Origin: Alphaproteobacteria bacterium UBA2966
GTDB lineage: Bacteria; Pseudomonadota; Alphaproteobacteria; UBA2966
Direction: 5' to 3'
NCBI GenBank assembly: GCA_002348365.1
Contig: DEBC01000058.1
Location: 1 to 24,037 of the forward strand
Length of the DNA: 24,037 nucleotides
The position numbers were made by a program, and so were the translations under genes. Below are positions 1 to 8,936 of the stretch, piece after piece. The notes beneath the pieces are model-generated. The model was not told the DNA's origin, ran no database searches, and saw nothing but the letters and a program-made list of their open reading frames with translations. Position 1 is the stretch's first letter. The number at the start of each line of letters is the position of its first letter.

Positions 1-3000
1 GTCGGCCTGATCGCCGCGATAGATGGAAAGCCACGCCGATCGGTGGTGGAGGCGGGCATCAACGCCCTGAAAGCGGTTTGGCATCGGGGGGCCGTCGATG
101 CAGATGGCAAGACCGGCGACGGCGCCGGCATCCACGTCCAGATACCTCAGGATTTCTTCAAGGAACACATCGCCCGTACGGGTCACGAGCCGAGCGAAGG
201 GCGGCTCGCCGTAGGAACCGTGTTTTTGCCGAAAACGGATTTCTCTGCGCAGGAACGATGCCGCGAGATCGTTGAAACCGAAATACTGAACTTCGGCTAT
301 CAGATCTACGGTTGGCGCCAGGTGCCGATCGATACGTCCGTGATCGGCGAAAAGGCCAATGCAACGCGACCCGAGATCGAACAGATCATGATCGATAATC
401 GGCGCGAAATGGACGATGTACAGTTTGAGCGGGATTTGTTCCTCGTTCGGCGGCGCATCGAACGCCGTCTGCTGCAGGAGCAGATCGCCGATTTCTATTT
501 CTGTTCGCTCTCGTGCCGGTCACTTATCTACAAGGGAATGTTTCTGGCCGAGCAGCTCACGGATTTCTATCCCGACCTGCTCGATCACCGCTTCACCTCG
601 AACTTCGCCATCTACCATCAGCGCTATTCGACCAACACGTTTCCAACCTGGCGGATGGCACAACCATTTCGCCTGCTCGCCCACAATGGTGAAATCAATA
701 CGTTGCGGGGCAATGTCAATTGGATGAAGAGTCACGAGATGCGCCTCGCGTCGGATTTCTTCGCTGAGCAGGCCGAAGAAATCAAGCCCATCATCCAACC
801 GGGCAGCTCCGACTCCGCTGCCCTCGATGCGGTCTATGAAGCCCTCGTTATGGCGGGTCGCTCCGCTCCTATGGCAAAGGTGTTGATGATTCCTGATTCG
901 TGGCCACGTCCGGCAATGCCCGTGGCACACCAGGCGCTCTATTCATACGCGAACGGTGTCATAGAGCCCTGGGACGGTCCTGCAGCTATTGCAGCGACAG
1001 ACGGCCGTTGGGTTGTGGCCGGTATGGACCGTAACGGCCTTCGGCCGCTCCGCTACACGATTACCGACGACGGCGTTCTGATCGTCGGATCCGAGGCGGG
1101 AATGATTCCGCTTCCCGAAACCAACCTGGTGAAGAAGGGGCGGGTTGGGCCGGGGCAGATGATCGGCGTTGATCTCGAGCGCGGCCAGTTCTTCCACAAC
1201 GATGAGCTTGTTGATCACCTTGTCGGTGGCAATCCCTACGAGGAATGGGTCAAAGACATCGTCGCCCTCGAGAACGTGATTGATGTCGAACCATTGGCCC
1301 AGCCACTCTACGGAGAACGCGATCTGCGTCGGCGGCTGGCCGCCAGCGGCTATTCGACAGAAGATCTGGAACTCATCCTTCATCCGATGGCGGGAGAAGG
1401 CAAAGAACCGACAGGGTCCATGGGCGACGACACGCCGTTGGCGGTTCTCTCAAATCATAACCGTCAGCTGCACCACTACTTTCGTCAGGTATTCAGTCAG
1501 GTGACCAATCCGCCGATCGACTCGCTTCGGGAACAGCGGGTCATGACCTTGAAAACGCGCCTTGGCAATCTCGGAAATGTTTTCGACGAAGACCAGACGC
1601 AAACGGACATTCTGGTTCTCGAGTCTCCCGTGCTTTCGACCAGCGAATTCAACGGAATGGTCGACCGGATGGGTGATTCGGTCGCGACGATTGATGCCAC
1701 CTTTAGCGTAGTCGACGCAGACAAGCCGCTGACGGCCGCTCTCGATCGTATCCGGCAGGAGGCCGAGGATGCAGTGCGGGGCGGCAAGACGCACTTGGTG
1801 TTGAGCGACGAGAACATCGGCCCCGAGCGGGCCGCAATCCCGATGATCCTGGCGGCAGGTGGTGTGCACACCCATCTCGTCCGCCACGGCTTGCGCACCT
1901 ATACCTCACTCAACGTGCGTTCGGCGGAATGCATGGACGTTCACTACTGCGCTGTGTTGATCGGGGTGGGATCGACGACGATCAATCCCTACCTCGCAGA
2001 GGCAGCTATTTGCGATCGTTACACGCGCGGCCTGTTCCCCGGCTCCACACTCAAGGCCTGCCTTGAACGCTACATGAGCGCCATCGACCAGGGTCTGCTC
2101 AAGATCATGTCGAAAATTGGTATCTCCGTGCTGAGTAGTTACCGAGGCGGGTATTACTGTGAAGCGGTCGGGCTGTCCCGCTCTCTGGTAGCTGAATTCT
2201 TTCCCGGCATGCCCTCGCGGATTTCGGGAATCGGCTTGTCGGGAATCAAGCGCAATCTACTGGCGCTGCACGGCGAAGCGTACCAATCCGGCGAAGTCGT
2301 ACCCATGACGCTTGGCGGCCTGTATCGATATCGCCGCGGTGAAGAATTGCACGCGTTCGACGGGCAGTTGATCCACATTCTCCAATCGGCCGTCGCCAGC
2401 GACTCGTACGGCCTTTATCGTCGCTACAGTCAGGGTCTTCGCGAAATGGGTCCCATCCACCTCAGGGATCTGCTGGATTTTGAGCCCAAGAACGACCCGC
2501 TGCCTCTGGACGAAGTCGAATCGGTTACGGGAATCCGCAAGAGATTTTCCAGCGGCAGCATGTCGCACGGTGCCTTGTCGCGGGAGGCGCACGAAACTCT
2601 GGCCATCGCCATGAATCGCATCGGCGCGGCCTCGTGCAGTGGCGAGGGCGGTGAGGACAGTAGTCGCGCCCGTCCGCGCCCCAATGGCGACAATGCAAAC
2701 TCGGCGATCAAACAGATTGCATCCGGGCGATTCGGGGTTACCGCCGAGTACCTGAACAACTGCGTCGAGATTGAGATTAAGATTGCCCAGGGCGCCAAGC
2801 CGGGAGAAGGCGGTCAGCTGCCCGGCTTCAAGGTTACGGAGGAGATTGCACGCCTGCGGCTATCCACGCCGGGTGTCACGCTGATCTCACCGCCACCGCA
2901 TCATGACATCTATTCGATTGAGGACCTGGCCCAGCTCATCTACGACCTCAAGCAGATCAACCCCACTGCACAGGTCTGCGTAAAGCTGGTGTCCGAATCG

Positions 3001-4428
3001 GGTATTGGGACCATTGCGGCCGGCGTGGCGAAGGCCAAGGCCGACGTTATCCTTGTGTCGGGACACTCGGGTGGAACCGGTGCCAGTCCTCAGTCCAGCA
3101 TTAAGTTCGCGGGAACGCCCTGGGAAATGGGACTGGCCGAGGTCAATCAAGTCCTCACCTTGAATCGATTGCGCCATCGGGTTCGATTGCGGGTGGACGG
3201 CGGGCTGAAATCGGGCCGCGATATTGTCATTGCCGCGATGCTCGGTGCCGAGGAATTCGGCATCGGAACCACATCTTTGGTGGCGATGGGATGTATTCTG
3301 GTACGTCAGTGTCACTCGAACACCTGTCCGGTTGGTGTCTGCACGCAGGATCCTGCTTTGCGGGAGAAGTTCACGGGGACCCCCGAGAAAGTGGTGAACC
3401 TCTTCAGCTTTATTGCTGAAGAGGTGCGCGAAGTCCTGGCTTCACTTGGCGTTCGCTCCATCGAGGATGTCGTCGGTCGCACCGATATGTTGACCCAGGT
3501 CAGTCGCGGCAGCCCTCACCTCGATGATCTCGACCTGAATCCGCTCTTGGTACAGGCGGATCCCGGTGATGCCCCGCGGTTCTGCACTCTGGAAGGCCGC
3601 AACGAAGTTCCGGACACCCTTGACGCCCAGATGATCGACGATGCCCAAGCCGTCTTCGACGACGGCGAGAAGATGCAACTCTCCTACAATATCCGCAACA
3701 CGCAGCGGGCCATTGGGGCACGGCTTTCATCGCATCTGGTACGCCGGTTCGGCATGACGGGTCTGCAACCCGGTCACCTGACAGTGCGGTTGCGTGGGTC
3801 GGCCGGCCAATCGCTCGGGGCTTTCGCTGTGCAAGGCCTCAAGCTCGAGGTGTTCGGTGATGCCAACGATTACGTGGGCAAGGGTTTATCCGGGGGCGAC
3901 CTCGTTGTTCGGCCCATGACATCCAGTCCGCTGGTATCGAATGAGAACGTGATCGTCGGAAACGTCGTTCTGTATGGCGCCACGGGCGGCACCCTATTCG
4001 TAGCGGGGCAGGCGGGCGATCGCTTTGCCGTGCGGAATTCGGGCGCGGTGGCAGTTGTCGAAGGTTGTGGTGACAACGGGTGCGAGTACATGACGGGCGG
4101 CACGGCAGTCATCCTCGGTTCGGTTGGCGACAACTTCGCTGCCGGAATGACGGGCGGAATCGCCTTTGTTTATGATCCGGAGGAGTCGCTTCCAGCGCAC
4201 ATAAACAGTGACAGCGTGGTGTTCCAGCGCCTCGAATCGGCGCACTGGGAGGCGCATTGCCGGGAGCTGATTGCACGACACGCCAGCGCGACACAGTCTG
4301 CATTTGCCCACAAGTTGCTTGCGGAATGGGAAGCAGAAATCGGCCATTTCTGGCAGGTGTGTCCGATCGAAATGGTCGACCGGCTCGAGCATCCTCTCAG
4401 TGACCAGATTGCCGCCGCCACCGCGTAG
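1..4428 (+). CDS. gltB: Glutamate synthase (NADPH) large subunit, 5'-truncated by window edge
   Basis: The alpha subunit of glutamate synthase makes two glutamates from glutamine and 2-oxoglutarate in ammonia assimilation. The frame is open from base 1, and the first residues (VGLIAAIDGKP) match the segment just after the catalytic N-terminal Cys. That Cys and the true start therefore lie upstream; the GTG pair at 43 is internal. About 1475 codons are visible, against roughly 1500 for the family. Order: class-II glutamine amidotransferase domain (to about codon 400), central domain, FMN/2-oxoglutarate synthase domain with KPGEGGQLPG, and a C-terminal GXGXG beta-helix. The [3Fe-4S] ligands appear as Cys-X5-Cys-X4-Cys at bases 3292, 3310 and 3325. 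The small subunit gene gltD does not follow, so it must be upstream or elsewhere. The TAG stop is at 4426-4428, followed by a 45 bp gap. Confidence 0.97.
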   Translation, partial: VGLIAAIDGKPRRSVVEAGINALKAVWHRGAVDADGKTGDGAGIHVQIPQDFFKEHIARTGHEPSEGRLAVGTVFLPKTDFSAQERCREIVETEILNFGYQIYGWRQVPIDTSVIGEKANATRPEIEQIMIDNRREMDDVQFERDLFLVRRRIERRLLQEQIADFYFCSLSCRSLIYKGMFLAEQLTDFYPDLLDHRFTSNFAIYHQRYSTNTFPTWRMAQPFRLLAHNGEINTLRGNVNWMKSHEMRLASDFFAEQAEEIKPIIQPGSSDSAALDAVYEALVMAGRSAPMAKVLMIPDSWPRPAMPVAHQALYSYANGVIEPWDGPAAIAATDGRWVVAGMDRNGLRPLRYTITDDGVLIVGSEAGMIPLPETNLVKKGRVGPGQMIGVDLERGQFFHNDELVDHLVGGNPYEEWVKDIVALENVIDVEPLAQPLYGERDLRRRLAASGYSTEDLELILHPMAGEGKEPTGSMGDDTPLAVLSNHNRQLHHYFRQVFSQVTNPPIDSLREQRVMTLKTRLGNLGNVFDEDQTQTDILVLESPVLSTSEFNGMVDRMGDSVATIDATFSVVDADKPLTAALDRIRQEAEDAVRGGKTHLVLSDENIGPERAAIPMILAAGGVHTHLVRHGLRTYTSLNVRSAECMDVHYCAVLIGVGSTTINPYLAEAAICDRYTRGLFPGSTLKACLERYMSAIDQGLLKIMSKIGISVLSSYRGGYYCEAVGLSRSLVAEFFPGMPSRISGIGLSGIKRNLLALHGEAYQSGEVVPMTLGGLYRYRRGEELHAFDGQLIHILQSAVASDSYGLYRRYSQGLREMGPIHLRDLLDFEPKNDPLPLDEVESVTGIRKRFSSGSMSHGALSREAHETLAIAMNRIGAASCSGEGGEDSSRARPRPNGDNANSAIKQIASGRFGVTAEYLNNCVEIEIKIAQGAKPGEGGQLPGFKVTEEIARLRLSTPGVTLISPPPHHDIYSIEDLAQLIYDLKQINPTAQVCVKLVSESGIGTIAAGVAKAKADVILVSGHSGGTGASPQSSIKFAGTPWEMGLAEVNQVLTLNRLRHRVRLRVDGGLKSGRDIVIAAMLGAEEFGIGTTSLVAMGCILVRQCHSNTCPVGVCTQDPALREKFTGTPEKVVNLFSFIAEEVREVLASLGVRSIEDVVGRTDMLTQVSRGSPHLDDLDLNPLLVQADPGDAPRFCTLEGRNEVPDTLDAQMIDDAQAVFDDGEKMQLSYNIRNTQRAIGARLSSHLVRRFGMTGLQPGHLTVRLRGSAGQSLGAFAVQGLKLEVFGDANDYVGKGLSGGDLVVRPMTSSPLVSNENVIVGNVVLYGATGGTLFVAGQAGDRFAVRNSGAVAVVEGCGDNGCEYMTGGTAVILGSVGDNFAAGMTGGIAFVYDPEESLPAHINSDSVVFQRLESAHWEAHCRELIARHASATQSAFAHKLLAEWEAEIGHFWQVCPIEMVDRLEHPLSDQIAAATA

Positions 4429-4473
4429 ATCAAGTTCGGTTTCGTATTCGCGTTCGAGTTATATTGGCGCCGC

Positions 4474-5142
4474 ATGCGCAGGCTTTTCCACATCTGGCTG
4501 TCTCCGTTCTGCCGCACGGTCCGACTGGTCCTCGAGGAGAAGCGGCTTGAATACGAAATGGTCGTTGAACCGGTTTGGGAACGGCGCGAAGAATTTCTTC
4601 AGCTAAACCCCGCGGGGCTTGTGCCCGTGTTTGTTGACGGAGACGGGTCCGTCATGTCGGAAAGTGGTGCGATTTGTGAGTACCTGGAGGAGACCTGTCC
4701 GGAACCACCGTTGATACTCGGATCACCGTTCGAGAAGTCGGAGATCCGCAGGTTGGTAGGCTGGTTCGATCTCAAATTCCACAATGAAGTCACGCGCCAC
4801 CTCCTGAACGAGAAAGTGATGAAGCGGTTCATGGGGATGGGCGAACCGGACTCGGGGGCTTTGCGGGCCGCTTACCACAATATTGTCCACCATCTGCAGT
4901 ACATCACCTATCTCACCGAGCGTCGGCGTTGGCTGGCTGGCGGCCAGATGAGTTTGGCCGACCTCACCGCCGCCGCACACTTGTCCTGCCTGGACTATCT
5001 GGGGGACGTACCCTGGGACGACCATCCCGAAGCCAAGGACTGGTACGCGCGCATCAAATCCCGGCCATGTTTTCGCGGTTTGCTGGCCGACCACATTCCA
5101 GGGTTGCCGCCACCAAAGCATTACGGCAACCTCGATTTCTAA
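4474..5142 (+). CDS. Glutathione S-transferase family protein
   Basis: This is a 222-residue cytosolic GST-fold protein. The N-terminal thioredoxin-like domain carries S10-P-F-C13 at the usual active-site position, the cis-proline context V50-P51, and the glutathione-contacting E63-S64 pair in SESGAICEYLEE. An all-helical C-terminal domain follows from about residue 90. Length is normal for the family. The substrate cannot be told from sequence, and the class (beta, zeta, omega or other) is not assigned. The gene lies 45 bp after gltB and just upstream of queG on the same strand. I recall the order GST-queG-SDR from other alphaproteobacteria, which suggests co-transcription. The ATG start gives a complete thioredoxin fold. 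No strong Shine-Dalgarno sequence is visible. Confidence 0.93.
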   Translation: MRRLFHIWLSPFCRTVRLVLEEKRLEYEMVVEPVWERREEFLQLNPAGLVPVFVDGDGSVMSESGAICEYLEETCPEPPLILGSPFEKSEIRRLVGWFDLKFHNEVTRHLLNEKVMKRFMGMGEPDSGALRAAYHNIVHHLQYITYLTERRRWLAGGQMSLADLTAAAHLSCLDYLGDVPWDDHPEAKDWYARIKSRPCFRGLLADHIPGLPPPKHYGNLDF

Positions 5143-5187
5143 GAGTACCGCGTGGCGACGGAACCGCTAAGGGATAGCCACCGCACC

Positions 5188-6333
5188 ATGAGTAAGACCC
5201 GGACAGCCGCCGAGCCATCGCCGGAAGCGGAAATTCGTGCCCGCGCGCTGAGCGTGGGATTCGATGCGTTCGGCATAACCACACCGGCCGGTATCGGCGA
5301 CGCCGGTCTTCGTCTGCGAGACTTTCTTGACCGCGGATGGCAGGGAGACATGGAATGGCTGGCTGCCAAGGCGAGCCTCCGGGAGCATCCCCGAAATCTG
5401 TGGCCAGAGACCAGATCGGTGATCGTTGTCGGCGCCAACTACCACATTCCTGGCGACCCTCTGGCCCTTCTGGGAGAACCGGATGTGGGCGTCGTCTCCG
5501 TCTACGCCCGAGGGCGTGACTATCATGACGTCTTGAAGTCGAGGCTCAAGCGGCTGGCACGCTGGATCGCCGAAGAGTACGACGCTGAGGTCAAGGTCTT
5601 CGTGGACACAGCGCCCGTGATGGAGAAGCCACTTGCGGCCGCCGCAGGGCTGGGGTGGCAGGGCAAGCACACGAATCTGGTATCGCGTGAGTTGGGGTCC
5701 TGGCTGTTTCTCGGGGCGGTGTTCACGACTGTGGACTTGGTGCCGGATGAGGGAGAACCGGACAATTGTGGCTCATGTCAGCGATGTCTCGATGTCTGTC
5801 CAACTGCAGCCTTCGTGGGTCCTTACCAGCTCGACGCCCGACGGTGCATTTCCTATCTGACCATCGAGCACAAAGGCGTCATTCCGACCGAGTTTCGCCG
5901 ATCAATGGGCAACAGGATCTATGGCTGCGATGACTGTCTCGCGGTTTGTCCATGGAACAAGTTTGCACAAAGCACCGGAGAGGCAGCGTTTCTTCCTCGT
6001 GCCGAGTTGACGGCGCCTCGCCTCGTGGATCTGGTTCAACTGGATGATGCCGCGTTCCGGCGTGTTTTTGCGGGGTCGCCTATCAAGCGAACAGGTCGGA
6101 ACCGGTTCGTCCGCAACGTACTGATTGCTCTTGGCAACGTCGGCAACGAGAGTTCCGTGCCCGCTATTGAAGAACGCCTGGATGATGCCTCTGAGCTGGT
6201 GCGGGGCGCGGCGGTGTGGGCCCTCCGCGAACTGGTGAGTGAAGAGAGGTTCCGGGAAGAGCGTTCGGCTCGTAGGCCGTCAGAGCGCGCGCCGGAAGTC
6301 CTCTTGGAATGGGATGCCGGTGTAGGGCTCTAA
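5188..6333 (+). CDS. queG: Epoxyqueuosine reductase QueG
   Basis: QueG is the cytosolic cobalamin- and [4Fe-4S]-dependent enzyme that reduces epoxyqueuosine to queuosine at the wobble base of GUN-anticodon tRNAs. The protein has 381 residues from the ATG at 5188. A GTG at 5152 in the same frame would add 12 non-conserved residues, and AAGGG just upstream favours 5188. Visible landmarks are D140 in VDTAPVMEK (catalytic Asp region), the ferredoxin-like motif CGSCQRCLDVCP starting at C194 with a later Cys in RRCISY, and the second set YGCDDCLAVCP from C247. The C-terminus ends in a HEAT-like repeat (VPAIEERLDDASELVRGAAV), normal for this family. Its TAA stop overlaps the stop of the converging TPR gene by 4 bp. 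Confidence 0.96.
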   Translation: MSKTRTAAEPSPEAEIRARALSVGFDAFGITTPAGIGDAGLRLRDFLDRGWQGDMEWLAAKASLREHPRNLWPETRSVIVVGANYHIPGDPLALLGEPDVGVVSVYARGRDYHDVLKSRLKRLARWIAEEYDAEVKVFVDTAPVMEKPLAAAAGLGWQGKHTNLVSRELGSWLFLGAVFTTVDLVPDEGEPDNCGSCQRCLDVCPTAAFVGPYQLDARRCISYLTIEHKGVIPTEFRRSMGNRIYGCDDCLAVCPWNKFAQSTGEAAFLPRAELTAPRLVDLVQLDDAAFRRVFAGSPIKRTGRNRFVRNVLIALGNVGNESSVPAIEERLDDASELVRGAAVWALRELVSEERFREERSARRPSERAPEVLLEWDAGVGL

Positions 6334-7133
6334 TTGGTGTCAAGGGCTTTGAGCAGGGCCTTTGCCGCGATCGCCTCCGCGCTTTCCGGCGAGATTTCCA
6401 GAACGCGTCGCCAGTCCGAGCGTGCACCGTCACTGTCGTTAGACATTTGGCGTAGTGATCCGCGTTCAAGCAGAGCCGGCACGTAGTCTGGATCGAGCGC
6501 AATTGCGCGATTCGCATCGTTCACGGCACCCTCGAAATCGCCCAGTTTCCGCCGGGCCCGGGCCCTGAACGCGAAGGCTTCGGTGTTTTTCGGGTCAAAT
6601 TTCACCGCTGCATCCAGATCGCTGGCGGCGCTTCGAAAATCTTTGAGGTCGACGGCCGCGATGGAGCGATCAACGAAATAAGTTGAAGTGCCAGGCTGGA
6701 ACTCCAGCGCCTTGGTGAACAACTGCCGTGCTCGGGCCGGGTCGCCCGCCAGGATCCAGCCGTGGCCGGCTTGTGCCAGAACTTCTGCGATCTTGGGAGC
6801 CTCGTTGAATTCGTCGGAGTTCCGCATTTTGCGAACGACGGTCTCGAGTCGCTCGGCGCCGTACTTGTGCTGACCCATGCGGATCAGCGCGAGCCCGGCG
6901 CAGTGAGCGGCTGCGATGCCGCCGCCTGAGAAGCGCCAGAATGCTGCCGAGTCGAAGGCATCTCGCGGATCCGTATCGATCTTGGCAATGCACTCGGCAT
7001 AACGTTTCTGATCGATTTCCGCCTGCGCCGGAAAGATCATCAGAGCGGACAGGATCATGGCTGCCGTGCCTGTGCGCACAGCCGCCAAGGGGTGCCAGAG
7101 AAATCGAATTGCGGAGTGTGGCGAGATTGGCAT
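6330..7133 (-). CDS. Secreted or periplasmic TPR-repeat protein
   Basis: This is a 267-residue protein with an N-terminal signal peptide: a basic stretch, the hydrophobic segment MILSALMIFP, then cleavage near AQA-EID at about residue 41. It is therefore probably exported to the periplasm. The C-terminal half contains at least three tetratricopeptide repeats (for example around KDFRSAASDLDAAVKFDPKN and GDFEGAVNDANRAIALDPDY), which normally mediate protein contacts. No catalytic motif is seen and the partner is unknown. The frame stays open upstream to 7412, but the start at 7133 (MPISPHS) is chosen because it leaves a normal signal peptide and avoids overlap with the divergent SDR gene. No clear Shine-Dalgarno precedes it. 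Its TAG stop overlaps the queG stop tail to tail. Confidence 0.85.
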   Translation of the reverse strand: MPISPHSAIRFLWHPLAAVRTGTAAMILSALMIFPAQAEIDQKRYAECIAKIDTDPRDAFDSAAFWRFSGGGIAAAHCAGLALIRMGQHKYGAERLETVVRKMRNSDEFNEAPKIAEVLAQAGHGWILAGDPARARQLFTKALEFQPGTSTYFVDRSIAAVDLKDFRSAASDLDAAVKFDPKNTEAFAFRARARRKLGDFEGAVNDANRAIALDPDYVPALLERGSLRQMSNDSDGARSDWRRVLEISPESAEAIAAKALLKALDTN

Positions 7134-7202
7134 GGACGCAAGAGTCGGGTAGATCGTGGCTGCGTGCAACCCTCGGATCGGTGGTGGAGACAAATTCCCG
7201 TG

Positions 7203-8081
7203 ATGATGCATAACGTAATTGTCTGCTTTGGGCTTGGCTACTCCGCCAGGGCGTTGGCCGAAGCACTGCATACGGATTCGTGGAAAATCATTGGGACGTC
7301 GCGCAGTGCTGACGCTGGTGATGGATTGTCCGCTGAGAGATTTCATCTTCATGAATTCGCGCGTGAACGGCCAATGTCCGACCCAGCGGATATCTTGGAC
7401 GGCGCGACACATGTGCTGTCATCGGTGCCGCCCGATGCTGACGGAGACCCTGTCATCGACTGCCATAGAGGTGACATCGAGAACATCTCGACCTTGTCGT
7501 GGATTGGCTATCTTTCCACGGTCGGCGTCTATGGTGATCGGGGCGGGGACTGGGTTGACGAGTCCACCGACTGCCAGCCTTCCAATGAGCGCAGCGCGCG
7601 CCGTGTTGCGGCCGAGCGCGCATGGCTAAACCTGGGAGAGCGCATGCAGGTGCCGGTGCAAATCTTCCGGCTGGCGGGTATCTATGGTCCCGGGCGTAAC
7701 CCGATTGAGACGGCCCGCAAGGGCCGGTCACGGCGAATAATCAAGCCCGGCCAGGTGTTTTCTCGCATCCACGTCGACGACATCGTTCAAGTCCTGCGTG
7801 CGTCGATGGCGCATCCTGTCCCGGGCGCAATTTATAACGTGTGCGATGACGAGCCCGCCCCCCCGCAGGATGTCGTGGAGTTCGCGTGTGACCTTGCGGG
7901 TTGCGAACCGCCTCCGGCCGTGCCGTACGAACAGGCAGATCTTTCGCCCATGGGGCGATCGTTCTATGGGGAATGTAAAAGGGTGCGCAACGACCGGATC
8001 AAAGACGAACTCGGTGTTCGGCTTCGCTATCCGGGCTACCGTTCCGGGCTTCGGGCGCTTGCGTCTGCTCAGAGTCGGTAA
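7203..8081 (+). CDS. Atypical SDR / NAD(P)-dependent epimerase-like protein (YeeZ-like)
   Basis: This is a 292-residue Rossmann-fold protein. A glycine-rich dinucleotide-binding motif, GLGYSARALA, lies at residues 10-19. STVGVYGDRGG, near residue 105, corresponds to the SDR strand carrying the catalytic Ser/Thr. The Tyr-XXX-Lys catalytic pair of classical and extended SDRs is not apparent: the matching helix reads RRVAAERAW. This is typical of the atypical YeeZ-like subgroup, whose reaction is unknown. HVDDIVQVLRASM and the C-terminal region resemble extended SDRs. Tandem ATGs lie at 7203 and 7206, with GGAG at 7186-7189 upstream. The frame extends back to 7092 but without homologous residues. 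It is divergent from the TPR gene, with 69 bp between starts. No substrate can be assigned. Confidence 0.88.
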   Translation: MMHNVIVCFGLGYSARALAEALHTDSWKIIGTSRSADAGDGLSAERFHLHEFARERPMSDPADILDGATHVLSSVPPDADGDPVIDCHRGDIENISTLSWIGYLSTVGVYGDRGGDWVDESTDCQPSNERSARRVAAERAWLNLGERMQVPVQIFRLAGIYGPGRNPIETARKGRSRRIIKPGQVFSRIHVDDIVQVLRASMAHPVPGAIYNVCDDEPAPPQDVVEFACDLAGCEPPPAVPYEQADLSPMGRSFYGECKRVRNDRIKDELGVRLRYPGYRSGLRALASAQSR

Positions 8082-8147
8082 GCCTGCACTGACAATTCTG
8101 CCACGCCCGCGCATGTGGGCTGAGCCCGCAGCTCCCATGCATCTGAT

Positions 8148-8900
8148 TCATCGATCCGCCGCCATCGCATCGACTGTTTGAAGAAGCAGGGCGATATCCG
8201 CCGGTTCCGAAAGCCTGTGATCGCCGTTCTTGATAAAGGTGACCTTCACATCATCGCCTTCATAGGCCTCAACGAGTTTGAGTGCGTGTTTCCAGGGGAC
8301 GTCGGGATCGTTCATGCCCTGGAGTATGCGGAGCGGACAGGTCAGGTGCAGCGGTTCCCGCAGCAGCAGGTGACGGCGCCCGTCCTCGATCAGCTTCATT
8401 GTGATGGCGTAGGGCTCATCACCGTACTCCGAAGGCTGGAGGTAGACCCCTTCGCGCGTCAGCGTCTCCCGCATCAAGTCATCGAACTCTGCCCACATGA
8501 GGTCCTCTGTGAAGTCGGGTGCGGGCGCAATTCCCACGAGACCGCAAACACGGGCGGGTCTCTCGAGGGCTGCGAGCAGCATGATCCATCCGCCCATGCT
8601 CGATCCCACGACAATTTGAGGACCCGACGTGACTTCGTCGAGGATCGAAACGGCATCCTCCTTCCAACGGCCGATCGTCCCATCCGAGAAATCTCCGGAG
8701 GATGCACCATGGCCGAAGTAGTCGAATCGCACGAATGCGCGACCCGATTCCTGACAGTGCGCATCGAGGGCGATCACTTTTGTGCCGGTCATGTCGGAAT
8801 TGAATCCGCCACAAAAGACGATGCCCGGTGACTTGCCGGTGTGGGCGTGATAGGCGATTGTGGCCCCGTCGGCCCGAGTTAATATGCGCGGCTCGACCAT
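8148..8900 (-). CDS. Alpha/beta hydrolase (ABHD10-like)
   Basis: This is a 250-residue serine hydrolase of the alpha/beta fold. The nucleophile elbow G-S-S101-M-G is visible, the acid is probably D198 in GMNDPDVPW, and the catalytic His is H228 in NGDHRLSEP. An oxyanion-hole strand reads FCGGFNSD near residue 30. Length and motif spacing resemble the ABHD10 / palmitoyl-thioesterase-like group and generic bacterial hydrolases. The actual ester or thioester substrate is not known. There is no signal peptide, so it is probably cytoplasmic. It converges with the SDR gene (66 bp between stops) and is divergent from the GT4 gene, with only 36 bp between start codons, so any two promoters there must be compact or overlap the coding regions. 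Confidence 0.92.
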   Translation of the reverse strand: MVEPRILTRADGATIAYHAHTGKSPGIVFCGGFNSDMTGTKVIALDAHCQESGRAFVRFDYFGHGASSGDFSDGTIGRWKEDAVSILDEVTSGPQIVVGSSMGGWIMLLAALERPARVCGLVGIAPAPDFTEDLMWAEFDDLMRETLTREGVYLQPSEYGDEPYAITMKLIEDGRRHLLLREPLHLTCPLRILQGMNDPDVPWKHALKLVEAYEGDDVKVTFIKNGDHRLSEPADIALLLQTVDAMAADR

Positions 8901-8936
8901 AGTGGTTGCAACAGAACTGAGGATTCCGGCGCTTCA

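Noticed and set aside
43..45. GTG at 43 as the start of glutamate synthase
   Set aside because: The frame is open and homologous from base 1 (VGLIAAIDGKP), so the gene enters from outside the window.
8082..8147. Hairpin GGGC-TGA-GCCC between the converging SDR and hydrolase genes as a terminator
   Set aside because: The stem is only 4 bp and lacks a T-run on either strand, so it is too weak to call.
8178..8831. A 217-codon open frame antisense to the alpha/beta hydrolase
   Set aside because: The hydrolase carries a full catalytic triad on the other strand; the forward frame has no family features.
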